NCBI GenBank assembly: GCA_020747045.1
Contig: JAGTJN010000003.1
Location: 992,001 to 1,056,000 of the forward strand
Reading direction: 5' to 3'
From: Phaeosphaeria sp. MPI-PUGE-AT-0046c
Lineage: Eukaryota > Ascomycota > Dothideomycetes > Pleosporales > Phaeosphaeriaceae
DNA: 64,000 nt
Each line of letters starts with the position of its first letter. Within the stretch, counting starts at the first letter, position 1. This document shows positions 47,329 to 58,459 of the stretch, piece after piece. The position numbers and the translations under genes were made by a program. The notes under the pieces were generated by a model. The model searched no databases. It had not been told where the DNA came from and saw only the letters and a list, made by a program, of their open reading frames with translations.

Positions 47329-47819
47329 ATCAGGTGGCTTTGTACGCTTACTAAAGTTTGTTATTTTCCTTCAGCGAAGCATCTGTTGCTGCTTGTCATG
47401 ACATGGTCAGAAAAATCTTCGCATGGCGTTGTACCGGATGGGCGTAGAGAGCATCATTCCTTCTTGCTGGCTTGTGTTCATGTGTGGGTTTTGGACAGGA
47501 TATGCATACCCCTTTCTGTTTAGAAGTCACTGATCAAACTATGTCGAATCTATACTTGAACGCTGAGATCGTGCCATATGATGCGATGGGTTGGGACAGC
47601 AGTGATGATGAAATTATTGGAGAAGCAATCGAGCATGCTATGAGCATGACTATATTTCATGCTGTGCCCTGGGTATGTAAACGCCGTCATGATGTATTCA
47701 AAAGCCGTGCCCATGTATCATCAATACGTATATCCTTCAAGTACTCCGTTGGTATCCAGCAAACTCCATGGCTCCGTCGCCCAATGCGTAGTAGATGCAT
47801 CCTTTTCTGGTGATAACAC
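47329..47819. other. Convergent intergenic region
   Basis: About 490 bp between the converging ends of the ceramide synthase and PROPPIN genes. It should hold both terminators. No gene is seen. Confidence 0.45.
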
Positions 47820-49043
47820 CTAGTCGTCGAGATATCGCTTCCATCCATACGGTGCTACAATCTTCTTGCCCGTGTCCTCTTCGATCACGATGCTAAATCT
47901 CTCCCATCTAGCATCTTGACCCGCACCGAGAATGAGGATAGTATTATCGTCCAGCCACCCAAGTAGACCTTTGGTCGGTCGGCCACCAGGCACACCAGGA
48001 ATGCCTGCGCTCAGTGCAGCGGACTTCATGTGCGGGCCCCAGGTTGTTGGTTCGTCGCCCATCTCAAACTTTACCGAAGCTGTAGGATAGGTGTCTGAGA
48101 ACTGTCGTGGAAGTAGCGGTACTTTTGAAAGTATGCCGTACTTGTGCTGCTTGGCATCAGTACTTTGCGTGCTCCCCAGATCAAAGATGTGCAGGGTGGA
48201 TTTGTCCGAAGTGACGGCCAGCGTTGTTCCAGAAGGCGAAAAGGCGAGAGAGAAGATGGCGGCTGGATCCACGCCGCGCCTGAACTCTGCCAGCTTGGTA
48301 CAGGAAGGAAATGACCAGAGGCGGACGATTGTGCCCTGTTCACTAGCTGTCGCCACCATATCTCCAGCGGCACTCAAAGCGAGAGCACGAAGTGGGCCCT
48401 CATGGGCTGGTATGATGCTGACGTTGCCAGTATTCAGGTCGAATAGCTTGACTTGTCCGATCGTCCTACCAGGAAATGCAACAGTGCTTTTTCCCAGCTC
48501 GCAGAGACCGTATGGATTGTTCGCCGTCTCGTACTCTGCAAGCTTCTCCGGTGGTATCTTCATCTTGTATATGCCGACCTTGTTGAGTTGGACAACGATC
48601 AAGTGTGTTTGCGATATGCGTACGCGCTGGACAGGCGTCTTGAATTCGAGAGCGGTGGTGACAACTTTGGTCTTGTCATTCCATATTTGAACCTCGTCGA
48701 CAATGTCAGTGTCTCTGATCAGCACCCAGTCGGAGTCCTCGGGACAGACCTTGTTTTGGGGGAACTTGGGCTGCTTCCCTCCTCCAACGAGGGCAATATA
48801 GCTGGTGGTGCCGACCATTTCCGCGCAGCCGATGCCGCCGCCGACTTCTGTTGGTTTGTGAGATGTGAGCTGAGACACTGAGTAGGCGTACATACCTCTC
48901 GCGACCATCTGCTCGCATGTCTTGGACGAGAAGACGCGGAACCCGGTTTCCAAGGCAGCGGAAAAGCAAGAGCAGTCAGCGTTAAGAGACACCGAGAGGA
49001 CAAAAGGCCCCTTGTCGGAATCCAGTATAGGCCTGGTGTTCAT
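47820..49043 (-). CDS. HSV2: PROPPIN WD40 protein (Hsv2/Atg18 family)
   Basis: Seven-bladed beta-propeller that binds PI3P and PI(3,5)P2, acting in autophagy and endosomal traffic. The gene is best read as 49043-48896, 48847-48750 and 48692-47820 (372 aa). Both introns (48895-48848, 48 nt; 48749-48693, 57 nt) are multiples of three and contain no stop, so the unspliced frame is also open. The phosphoinositide motif FRRG is present (LAEFRRGVDPAAIFSLAFSPSG), flanked by the blade blocks GTIVRLWSF and STLHIFDL. The segments IALVGGG and NKV..QIWND match the Hsv2 group once the second intron is removed. The second donor is GTCTGT, weaker than usual, but a CTGAC branch point sits 17 nt before its AG. 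Without that splice the protein is 391 aa. Confidence 0.92.
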   Translation of the reverse strand: MNTRPILDSDKGPFVLSVSLNADCSCFSAALETGFRVFSSKTCEQMVARGMYAYSVSQLTSHKPTEVGGGIGCAEMVGTTSYIALVGGGKQPKFPQNKVCPEDSDWVLIRDTDIVDEVQIWNDKTKVVTTALEFKTPVQRVRISQTHLIVVQLNKVGIYKMKIPPEKLAEYETANNPYGLCELGKSTVAFPGRTIGQVKLFDLNTGNVSIIPAHEGPLRALALSAAGDMVATASEQGTIVRLWSFPSCTKLAEFRRGVDPAAIFSLAFSPSGTTLAVTSDKSTLHIFDLGSTQSTDAKQHKYGILSKVPLLPRQFSDTYPTASVKFEMGDEPTTWGPHMKSAALSAGIPGVPGGRPTKGLLGWLDDNTILILGAGQDARWERFSIVIEEDTGKKIVAPYGWKRYLDD

Positions 49044-49941
49044 CTTGGGAGCTATGATGCGGTAGTTTCAACAGCTGAGTGATAGTTGAAGCTCGAGCTG
49101 GGCAGATGTTGGGGCTACCTGAAGGCGGGGTGGAGTGCCAAAGTTGACTTCAGCGTTGTGTGAGGTGGCCCGGTAAACGGCGCTGTAAACAATAAGTACA
49201 AGAATGGCGACATGCTAGGTCCTAGCAAAGCAGCGAACGCGCGGTGGTGAATAGCGGCCGCCTGCGCGAAGGTCCATGGTAGAACCGCCATGTCATCCGC
49301 CGCACTGCATGATCCAAGCTCCGAGCTAAGCGGGAGCTAGTATAGATGAAAGCGGGTCCCACGTGATGTATACTCTGGTGCTTGCTCATGTGGTTATGGA
49401 GAAGTGGGCTGGCGGATTTAACAGGACACCAACGAATGCATCTTTGAAGCTCTATCTAGACTTTAAGTGAACTTGTGTACCTTTGCTTTATGTTCTCAAT
49501 ACCAAGGCCGTTTCGTGAATCCAGAAACCATGGCGTGCTGCTCCTGTCAGGGTCCCGCCATGTCCACTTTGGTGTTTCGAAACGGCTGGGTTCTGATGCT
49601 GTAGCATGTGACATTGTATTGAATACTGTGCTGCTGTAGTATTGCTTTCTACTACTTGTTTCTTCTGCTGGCGTCTGATAGTGCAGACTTCCGAAAAGAG
49701 AGTCGCGCCAGGTGGTCGAGCCAAGCCAGGAGACGACGACCGGGGCCGCGCGCTAGTGAGCCCCTTTGCATTGCGCAGGGAGTTGCTGCCAACGTCCCCA
49801 AATTTCCTCGATCACACCCGCACTCATCAACAACTCCCCATTCCGCCTCACCACCACCTCTGCCGCCCTTGATTTCGCCGGCTGCCGCATCTGCAGGCAC
49901 ACGTCTCAACAAACGCACATACTTCGCGGTCCATCTCCAAC
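49044..49941. other. Divergent promoter between PROPPIN and septin genes
   Basis: About 900 bp. The septin side is C-rich and leads into the ATG at 49942. No gene is supported. An ACGTGA-type element is seen near 49360. Confidence 0.45.
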
Positions 49942-51370
49942 ATGTCTTCTGTACGACTACCCCGAGACCACCTATCCCTCAGGCACACGCGGCCGCCACT
50001 TTTCCCGTGCACGCCTGCATCAACCCATTGACACGCCGCTAATTGCATTGCAGATGCTTAAGACGCGCAGAAAGAAGAATGTCAAGAAGGGTATCCAGTT
50101 CTGCCTGATGGTCTGCGGTGCCTCAGGCACAGGCCGAACCACATTCGTCAACACCCTCTGCGGCAAGAAGGTCCTCGAGCACAAGGAGTCGGACGACCCT
50201 ACCGTAGCACACGTTGAGGAGGGTGTTAAGATCCAGCCCGTCACCGTCGGTACGTTTGCTGGTGAAGTCGCTCCGATTGGCGCAGATGAGCTAATTGTAT
50301 ATTAGAACTCGAAGAGGAAGGTACCCGCATCTCTCTCACCATTGTTGACACCCCCGGGTTCGGTGACCAGATCGACAACGAAGCCAGGTAGGCTTTCCTT
50401 GACTTGTGGCACAGTTTCCGAACTCACTTTATCGCAGTTTCCAGGAGATCGTCGGCTATCTTGAGCTCCAATACGATGGCATTCTTGCAGCAGAGTCGCG
50501 TATCAAACGTAACCCGCGCTTCCGAGACGACCGTGTACACGTTATGTTGTACTTTATTACACCTACCGGTCACGGGTTAGTCACACCGTTCAGCTCTGCA
50601 TTGCTCTGCTTATACCTTATAGTCTCCGCGAACTTGACATCGAGCTGATGAAGCGTCTCTCTCCCCGTTGCAACGTTATTCCTGTTATCGGCAAGGCCGA
50701 CTCACTCACACCCGCCGAGCTTGCTGAGTCGAAGAAGCTGGTCATGGAGGATATTGAGCACTACCGCATCCCTGTGTACAACTTCCCCTACGACATCGAG
50801 GAGGATGACGAGGACACCGTCGAGGAGAATGCCGAGCTCCGTGGCCTGATGCCATTCGCCATCGTCGGCTCCGAAGACATTGTCGAGGTCAATGGCCGAC
50901 GGGTCCGCGCCCGACAATACCCATGGGGAATTGTAGAGGTCGACAACCCGCGTCACTCAGATTTCTTGGCAGTCCGAAGTGCGCTACTTCACAGCCATCT
51001 TGCCGATCTCAAGGAAATCACGCACGACTTCCTTTACGAGAACTACCGTACGGAGGCACTTAGCAAGTCTGTCCAAGGTGGTGCTACTGCGTAAGTCCCT
51101 TGTTTTGTGTTCCAACTAGAACGTGCTAATATATCCAACAGTGACTCGACAATGAACCCTGAGGACCTTGCTAGCCAGTCAGTCCGCTTGAAAGAGGAGC
51201 AACTGCGACGTGAGGAGGAGAAGCTACGCGAGATCGAGGTCAAGGTCCAACGAGAGATCAACGAGAAGCGACAGGAACTGTTGGCGCGCGAGAGTCAGCT
51301 GAAAGAGATCGAGGCCCGCATGCACAGGGAACAGAGCGGCCACGTGGACACCGACTCCGAGGTTGCATAA
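49942..51370 (+). CDS. CDC11: Septin, Cdc11/AspA type
   Basis: GTP-binding cytoskeletal protein that assembles into filaments at septa and hyphal tips. Six exons: 49942-49950, 50054-50249, 50306-50387, 50438-50575, 50623-51090 and 51142-51370 (373 aa). The first coding exon is only nine bases (MSS); a start at 50054 (MLKTRRKK) would lose three residues. The polybasic region KTRRKKNVKKG precedes the G1 loop GASGTGRT (residues 25-32), where Arg replaces the usual Lys, as is normal for Cdc11. G3 is DTPGFGD, G4 is GKADSLTPAE, and the septin-unique element ends near WGIVEVDNPRHSDF. The tail after residue 310 is a coiled coil (KEEQLRREEEKLREIEVKVQ). The acidic loop EEDDEDTVEEN is characteristic. 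All intron phases agree. Confidence 0.95.
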
Positions 51371-54300
51371 ACGTCTTGACAAATTATTTGCGCTCAGTGC
51401 ACTCCCAAGCAGCGCTGTAAGTGGGACAGCCGTACGAAGCGCGTCTACCTGCCGCAGTCACGGTTGGTGTTATCAAAATAATGAAATGCAGCAGCGAGCA
51501 TTCGCGACATGTGACTCGCGCATTGCGGAGTTATGGAGAGCATGAGCTGTTGGCACAATTCTTTCTTCTCGGGGTCAGACATTTGCTATCTAGACAGTGA
51601 AGACGTCTTGATGGTGCCCAAGGTACATTTGTCTCGACATGATACTACTTCTCGTTTGTTTTCTTATCACTTCAATACTTATTCCCCGCCTTTTGGTCTT
51701 CGCACAGGAAGTAATCTAGTTCTAATATTACCCCGGTGGTCAAGTCTACTGTTTTGTGATTGCTTGGTGTTCACACGTTTAGCCCAGTCTTTTCCTTCGT
51801 CCAGCTCATTGATCCTGGTCTGTAGTCTACGCCATCTCGCAGCATGCTGATGCTACAAATGCTGTTACGAGCAGAATCCTTGTTCGATCATACCAACATT
51901 GCCGCCTTAATGCGACCTACGACTCATTATTACAGCCTGCCAGATTCGATGGGTTCAGAAATCATGGTGCATGAGATCTTCGTCATTGGGCTCTCATACT
52001 GGTCATAAAGAAATGCCTTCTGCGCCACTACCGAAGTCTGCGTCGGGTCGTAGCAATAACATGTATGCAGCGAGGACGTCGATATGGATAGCGCATCGGG
52101 CAGCTTATCATCATGACTTTTACTACCGATGACGGTAGAACCCGGATCAAACTTGATAACAGGTAAATTCGCGCGCAACCCTCGGACACATGCAGCTAAC
52201 TGCTCTTGTCTGAAACGGATTTGTTGCTTTTACAACAGATGACAGTTTACAGGAATTCGAGAGCGGTATCTGAAGAGGATCGCGTACGAGGCGACCAAGT
52301 GACCTGCAGCGTGACGCTGGTTAGAGGGAGACTGCATGAAACATTCCTACATAGCCGAGACTGATTGACTACAGCCATGCCCATTGTTGGAGCTGTTTGT
52401 GGCCCACTAGATTGACGAAATATATATCAACATGTCTGAGATGAAAGCCCTGATGTTGTGGTTGATTCGCGCCAACGCCTTCGATACCACATCTTGCAAA
52501 ACGAAGGACTCATCGACATCATTTATCTTTCCCACATCTGCAACAACACCAAAATCCTTCAATCCTTATCCAAATCTCACCAATCCCAAAGTTGCCAAGA
52601 TGCACCCATCGGAGGAAAGCGCAAAGCCCCTGCTGCAGTCAGCTCCAGTTATCGACACCATGTATAGTATGCATGCGTCTGAGTTCCCGCATCTGTCTCC
52701 TTTTGGAACCTCCCGGGCAGTACGCCTCCAACACTAGACTTATTGCCTATTCAATGATATTCGTAGGATTTGATCTGCGAAAACGTACGCGACTCTTTGC
52801 ATCAGACTTCTGTGACGACACGCATGGACATCACTCAGTCGTGACGTAAAATGGACAGAGCCACATTCAGAAGGAACCGCCTTCTGTCAGCTCTTATTGG
52901 ACTACCTGCTGCTTCAGATGCGGTGATCTTTGACCACCCAGGGTCTCAAGACGTAACATGTATAATTCGAACGAATTACTCTTCGTGGGGCATCGACAGA
53001 GTTGCTGAACCGACACTGTAATGGAAGAAGACTAGCGCGATTGAATTCTTGGATATTATCTAGTTCAGTAAAACGGGAAGACTTATCTCTACTGGGTCAG
53101 TGTCTTGGCAACATGTTGAGAGAACAGTAGTGCATTGTATCTTGTGGGTCAGATTGTCAAAGTATACTCACAACTCAGGCAAATCGTCATTCGTTAAGGA
53201 TAATGGATTGCGAGCTGGGTCTTTCGGGCATGTTCCCCAGTCGTTACTGCAGCTCGCAGACCCCAGGCCCGCACTGCAGCAGCAGGATGCCTGATGTCAG
53301 CAAGGAATATGTTCACCTTATCGGCTCTGTGCAATTGCGTAGGCTAGGAACAACAAGAGACTTTGAAAAGTGTCACAAAACTTTCCAGATTGTAAACCTT
53401 GCTACTCTATTGTGAACGAAGTTCGTACTACTCGGAGAAAATGTAACTAAGTTTCACGATTGACCGAAGAAGCGGCCGCTTCTGACGACGGACCTGGTCC
53501 GATTGGCAAGCACAAGTACATTCCAATATACCGCACTATCCATCACGAATATCTGTCGCCAGACGCGGTGACCTGGAGAAAGAAGTGCAATTGGGCCGGC
53601 AATGACCCAGGTAGACGTCAGATGCACTTTGTAGACGTGCGTGCGTAATGTATGCAAGTTGCTGGACCCTGCTGATGCAAGAATTTCGTGTGGCTTCGAT
53701 GAAGAAGAAGTCTGACGTTGTGCAACGCTCAACAACTACTCAGTCGGTAATGTGTAGCCTTAATGGCGGCAGCGGCGGCCAGACACACGTCGTGCTACGA
53801 AAGGATTCCGCCAAGGACGGATTGCACTTCGTAAAGACGGAAAAGCGCGCAAGGAGCATATTCCTTTGACAATAGACCTGACCCCAGGATTTGAAGTAGA
53901 CAATGGATGAACCTGGGTTCGTCGATCGGTTATGTGTCTGGAGTCTAGCTGCGTTATCACATGGCGCCAGTAGCTGGGCCCAGCGACCCCGCCTCTTCAA
54001 CGGTTCCACACCCCTTTCGGCTTCGAATTACACAGGTCAACCGCGCATTGCGCGGCTGCTTCGAAACAAACTGCGCACTCAATCACTGCTAGCCATACCA
54101 AACATGGGGACCACCCTCGTCGATTGAGAAGCTAGCAATCGCTGGTACCTGCGGTGCTGTGCCCAATAGTGGAACTCCATCACACTTGGGCGTAAGTCTG
54201 CAGGCACCACAGAGCCTAGGCTTCACGTATACCCACTTCCACTGCGAATCATCTGTGTCGATTCATATTGACGGCGTGGGAGCCCAGCAGCACAGTCAGA

Positions 54301-55618
54301 ATGGCGGACGTCAACAGAGCCTCTGGCGTCGGTCAACTGCTGCAGGCTCCCAGGAACAACCACACTAGGTATGCGCTCGGATGGGGAAGACAGAGCCTCC
54401 TCGTAGATCGACTTCAGGAGCAACTCATGTCGGATCGTATCAACCCCCGATGCATCCGCCCTTGACGCCATGATATGCAGGCTGGGCCCACTACCGTGGC
54501 TCGGGGATGCAGGTGTTGCATACGTTTCACAGGACATCCACTTAGTCCGCACGTCAGCGATATACATGATGTACCTTCAGGGATTTCAATGGCAACTACT
54601 TCCACCATGGGCCGATTGCACCCACATGGGAGCTGAACTCTACTTTCGTTGAGCTCACTGAGCCGCAATTACATCGCCACCCTGTTGCTGACGCGTGACA
54701 CCCACTTACAGCCTGCGCGCATGGCCACGGGACGAGCCATTGTAGGCCAAATTGTCACCAAGGCTACTTTGGGCATTGTCCAGTGGTACTACTCGACCAG
54801 CGAATGCCATGTGCCTCGGTGAAACTTTCATGGCTCGATCCGCGTTGACCACCACACCATCAGAGTCGTGCATCAACAACGCCTGGTCGTCATCATTGTC
54901 TCTGAGAGGTTGGAGGGTTGCTACGCAATTCACAAAAGCTGTGCACGAGAGCTGCAGAATTAGGCCCGCCCTCACCAATCGGAACGCGAATCCATGGTTC
55001 GAGGTGAATGCACCCCTGCACGCTAGATAAGCCACCCATCACCTACCGAGCTCAAACGCTTTCGAGCACAATCGGGGTCTCTTTGAGTTTACGACCGGAT
55101 GCATCACACGTTCCCCGGGGCTGGGACTCTCTAGTTACTCTCTCGAACCCGGCATTCTGCTACCGCATTTAGGTCGCTTTAGAACACCCTGCACGCGACT
55201 GCGGCGGCAGAGCTAGTAAAATACACCCTTCTGACAGCTCGTCATCACACATTGTTGCCCTTGTGCAGCCTTGGTAGTGCCACTTCTGCCTGGACTGGTC
55301 GCAGTTATGTCCGGCCTTCACTTATTAGCAGCAACCTTGGGTTGCACGACGTCTCGTTCTCTACCAGCTCGTTGAGACTTACACAGTTACCTTTCCTTTG
55401 GAGTCATCTTTATACCATTCAAGTGCGGCTTCGTGTTCCGTCGTTCATACACACTGCATTGGGGTTACCGTTTTGCTTGACGTTGCTGCTCAAACATTCT
55501 GTCTCCTTTACTCCTACCTTTACCTTATTTTACACGTCTCGTCAGTTGCTTTGGTCCATCGACTATATAATTGCCACACTTATTTCTCGAACCATCATCC
55601 ACATTATACGATTTAGCA
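51371..55618. other. Gene-poor 4.2-kb region
   Basis: The longest stretch without a supported gene. Open frames are all short (mostly 60-115 codons) on both strands and show no domain, signal peptide or shared intron pattern. The best is 52432-52737 (101 codons, ATG start, Ser/Thr/Pro-rich), which I cannot support. I searched by eye for terminal inverted repeats, transposase or reverse-transcriptase motifs and found none. The end near 55619 is pyrimidine-rich promoter. Confidence 0.5.
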
Positions 55619-56989
55619 ATGAACAGACCACAAGTAGATATACCACCGGTAAGGCGTCCTTCATATCGACTGAACACACAGCAACTAACATGCACTGTAG
55701 GCTGCGACCGTGTTGGGCGTAAGTTATCCTCCCGATCGCAATTGACCAACTGCGCTAACACTGATTGAACTGTAGACCATTGGCACAGGTAATGTCTAGC
55801 ATCAATATTTCTAGACTTTGCTAACATACACGCAGTGTAAGCCTATCCAGCAACCTGGCTTGTTGATTTTACTGACATGGTTTGCTGCACAGCTGCTGGT
55901 GTATTCAGGCAAGCGACACTTCCCTCACCTACTCGAGTGTCTACTGACGTTATACAGATAATACCACAGTAAGAACACGACTGTGTCCATAAGTCATGAC
56001 TAACACATCTAAGAATATGGCACAATTGGCGCCGAAAGAACACGGAAGGTCTTCCTGGGTCGATGCTGATACTCTGGTCAATATGTACGTACAGAGGGCA
56101 TACGATGAAAGACCGCCACTAATAGAACGAAGGTGGCGTACCCTTTGGTGTGTATGCCATCGTCCAGGTAAACCACACAATAGATCCAACATACGCCAAT
56201 ACTAAGCATCCTACAGAACTTCAACTTCGCCCTCAAGTTCCAACCTCAAGCCTTTGCAGGCCTCACCCTCATAGCATGGGGCCAAACTCTATACTACCAT
56301 AAGTCAGTTACGGCACTCTAACCACATACATAACGAGCTCACTCATATCCCACAGCAAATGGCGCGCCTGGACCGCCACACTTGCCACCGTCGCCCTCGC
56401 CTCCAGCTTCGCCCTCATGGAAATGATCCTCATCCTCACTCTCCGCGGTCCCTACGCCCGTGGCGTCCAATGGCCCATGATGCTCATGGCCATCTCCGCC
56501 TCGGTGATCCAAGTCGTCGGCCTCATTCCACCCTACTTTGAGCTCGCAAAACGAAATGGCCGCGTCATCGGCATCGACTTTTGGTTCCTAACGATCGACT
56601 ACGCAGGCGCGTTCTTTTCGCTCATGGCTGTTGTGGCGCAGCAGTGGTTTGATGCGTTGGGTGGGAGTCTATACATTGCGTGTATGGTGTTTGAGACGGG
56701 CATATTTGCTAGTCAGGCGATATGGATGTGGAGGGTGAGAGATGTAAGGAGGGAGGCGAAGAAGGCGGGTTTGACGTATGATGAATATGTGGCGAAGCAT
56801 CCTGAGAGATCGATGTCGGTGGAGACGATTGTCGATGTCGAAGCGTGTCGCGAAGCCGAGAAGAAGGAAGAGGAATCTGAACGAAAGCATCACAATGGCA
56901 GCAACGAGGCTACTGGAGCAGAGACTGGTGCTTGGGATGAGAAAAGTGGCGCACTGCAACTGCCACCAACTGCGGTTGTCAAGCTCTGA
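55619..56989 (+). CDS. PQ-loop repeat membrane protein with unusual splicing
   Basis: Seven-helix membrane protein of the PQ-loop family, whose known members export amino acids from vacuoles or lysosomes. Ten exons are needed: 55619-55648, 55701-55718, 55776-55788, 55836 (one base), 55893-55908, 55958-55968, 56014-56084, 56133-56167, 56217-56302 and 56356-56989 (304 aa). The first PQ-loop then reads GTIGTVCWCIQIIPQIWHNW, with the Pro-Gln pair spanning exons 6 and 7. The segment GLPGSMLILWSICGVPFGVYAIVQNFNF follows. The single T exon lies between an AG and a GT, and the intron after exon 5 has a GC donor. The large last exon encodes LRGPYARGVQWPMMLM, VVGLIPPYFELAKRNGRVIGIDFWFLTIDY and the C-terminal tail. 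If the one-base exon is skipped the frame shifts and the protein is lost. Confidence 0.82.
55836..55836 (+). other. Proposed one-nucleotide exon
   Basis: The single T at 55836 is preceded by an acceptor (CGCAG) and followed at once by a donor (GTAAGC). Including it makes the codon GTC from bases 55788, 55836 and 55893, restoring the conserved GTIGTVCWC run of the family. Confidence 0.6.
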
Positions 56990-57502
56990 ACAACGCGGTA
57001 TCGACCGGTCCCACAAGCACATTTCCATTCTACTTTGTTACTTGCAAGGCTTTCACTTCTCATCTTCTGTGTCTGGCTGCTTTTTTCCTTACGGCAAAAG
57101 CGCTTGACCTATTTTGATATTCCCTTCACAAAAGTCGTTGGTGGTGGACATTTGTTTCTATTCAAAAAGCAGTGCGCTGTGTCCGCTTCGATTTCTTTTG
57201 CAGGACCTCGATCCATGTCATCTTCTCTATCCTCAGTCGGACATTCTAGGGCACATATTTCGAGCTTCCGGGAAACCAAAAGGATAAAGTCCAGTACTCG
57301 AATGCAAAAGATTTCCGTGGTTCAAGTCTTGAAATTAGTCTATGCAGTTGATACTTGATATCCGCAGATGCCTCGGTCTTTCTATCCACAGACTCTATAC
57401 TTTTTGAATCCCATCCTCGTCATAAGTGTATCGCTTGTCCTTCCATGACATACTCTCCCTCGCTCACCCGCTCTACAGCACCGCCTTCTGCTTTCCGGCT
57501 AG
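56990..57502. other. Convergent intergenic region
   Basis: About 510 bp between the ends of the PQ-loop and phosphatase genes. No supported gene. Confidence 0.45.
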
Positions 57503-58459
57503 TCATGCCCCATCCACCAGGTTCCTCCTCAGCGCCTCGAGATCCTTATCCCCAAGTCCACAATACTCCCTCAGATACTTCTCCGAGCCCCCAAACACCT
57601 TATCCACCATCTGCAGCGCCGCAATCATCGTCTCCTTGCGTGCGCCCACCATCCTCAACGCAGCCTGACGCCCCACCTCGCGCGTCTCTGGGTCGAGCTC
57701 TTCTTCAGCAGCCGGAGCCTTACCCTCCTTCTCTTCTTGAATCAAGCGCCCAATCTCCTCGGTACTAAGCTGCTCGCCCGTCTGCTTCGTGTTCATATAG
57801 TTGCGGAACGCAGGGCTCTTCATCAACCTCGCTACGACCTCCTCCCGCACGCTCCCCAGTCCCTGTTCGGTCAGATTGTACTCGTCGGCAATGGCCTGCC
57901 GATCGACGCCCAGGTAGTCGAATACGATGCCGAAGAAGATGCCCGTCCGGTCTTTGCCGGCGGTGCAGTGCACCAATACACCGGCGCCCGGGGAGCGGAT
58001 CAGGTACAGTAGGATGGAGCGATAGGCAGGGCCCGCAGCGAGCAGGATGTCGTGGTAAGCAGAGACGAAGCCCGTGACCGACTCGTCCATGTACTTTACA
58101 TATCGCTTCGCCAGGCCTTCGGGCGAGTAGTCTTGTTCCGCGAAGACGGGGACCCAGGTCCGGTTGATGCCTGCTTCGTTCATGGACGATACCCAGGTAG
58201 GCAGCGAGGTGGAAGGGGTCGATGAGGTGAAGCCGACTTCTGGGGCGCTGCGCAGGTCGAACACGTGCGTGACGCCGAGGGCGGAGAGGGATGACCAGTT
58301 CTCGGGAAGCAATTTGGAGACGTCGGCGGAGCGGAAGAGGAGGGAGGGTTTGAGTGGTCCTGTGGCCGTCTGGAGGGGGAAGAGAGCGGCGTCTCGGAGG
58401 TTGGCAATGTTGGGGATGTTGTGGAAGGGCGGGGAGGGGAGGGCTTGGGGGCTCGACAT
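57503..58459 (-). CDS. Protein tyrosine/serine phosphatase (Tyr_phosphatase3 / LipA-like)
   Basis: Cysteine-dependent phosphatase, single exon of 318 aa. The catalytic P-loop is VHCTAGKDRTG with the nucleophile at about residue 165 and the Arg seven positions later, in the HCxxGKDRTG form typical of the Tyr_phosphatase3 family, which includes bacterial LipA and many fungal proteins. The N-terminal half carries the family blocks NIANLRDA and LFRSADVSKL, plus VTHVFDLRSAPEV. The segment IFFGIVFDYLGVDRQAIADEYNLTEQGL after the P-loop is the usual dimer-contacting helix. The fungal members may use phosphoinositides or phosphoproteins, so the substrate is open. No introns. The ATG at 58459 is the only candidate. 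The neighbouring transporter gene is on the same strand and unrelated. Confidence 0.93.
   Translation of the reverse strand: MSSPQALPSPPFHNIPNIANLRDAALFPLQTATGPLKPSLLFRSADVSKLLPENWSSLSALGVTHVFDLRSAPEVGFTSSTPSTSLPTWVSSMNEAGINRTWVPVFAEQDYSPEGLAKRYVKYMDESVTGFVSAYHDILLAAGPAYRSILLYLIRSPGAGVLVHCTAGKDRTGIFFGIVFDYLGVDRQAIADEYNLTEQGLGSVREEVVARLMKSPAFRNYMNTKQTGEQLSTEEIGRLIQEEKEGKAPAAEEELDPETREVGRQAALRMVGARKETMIAALQMVDKVFGGSEKYLREYCGLGDKDLEALRRNLVDGA

Noticed and set aside
52432..52737. 101-codon Ser/Thr/Pro-rich frame in the gene-poor region
   Set aside because: ATG start but no domain, no signal peptide and no neighbour support.
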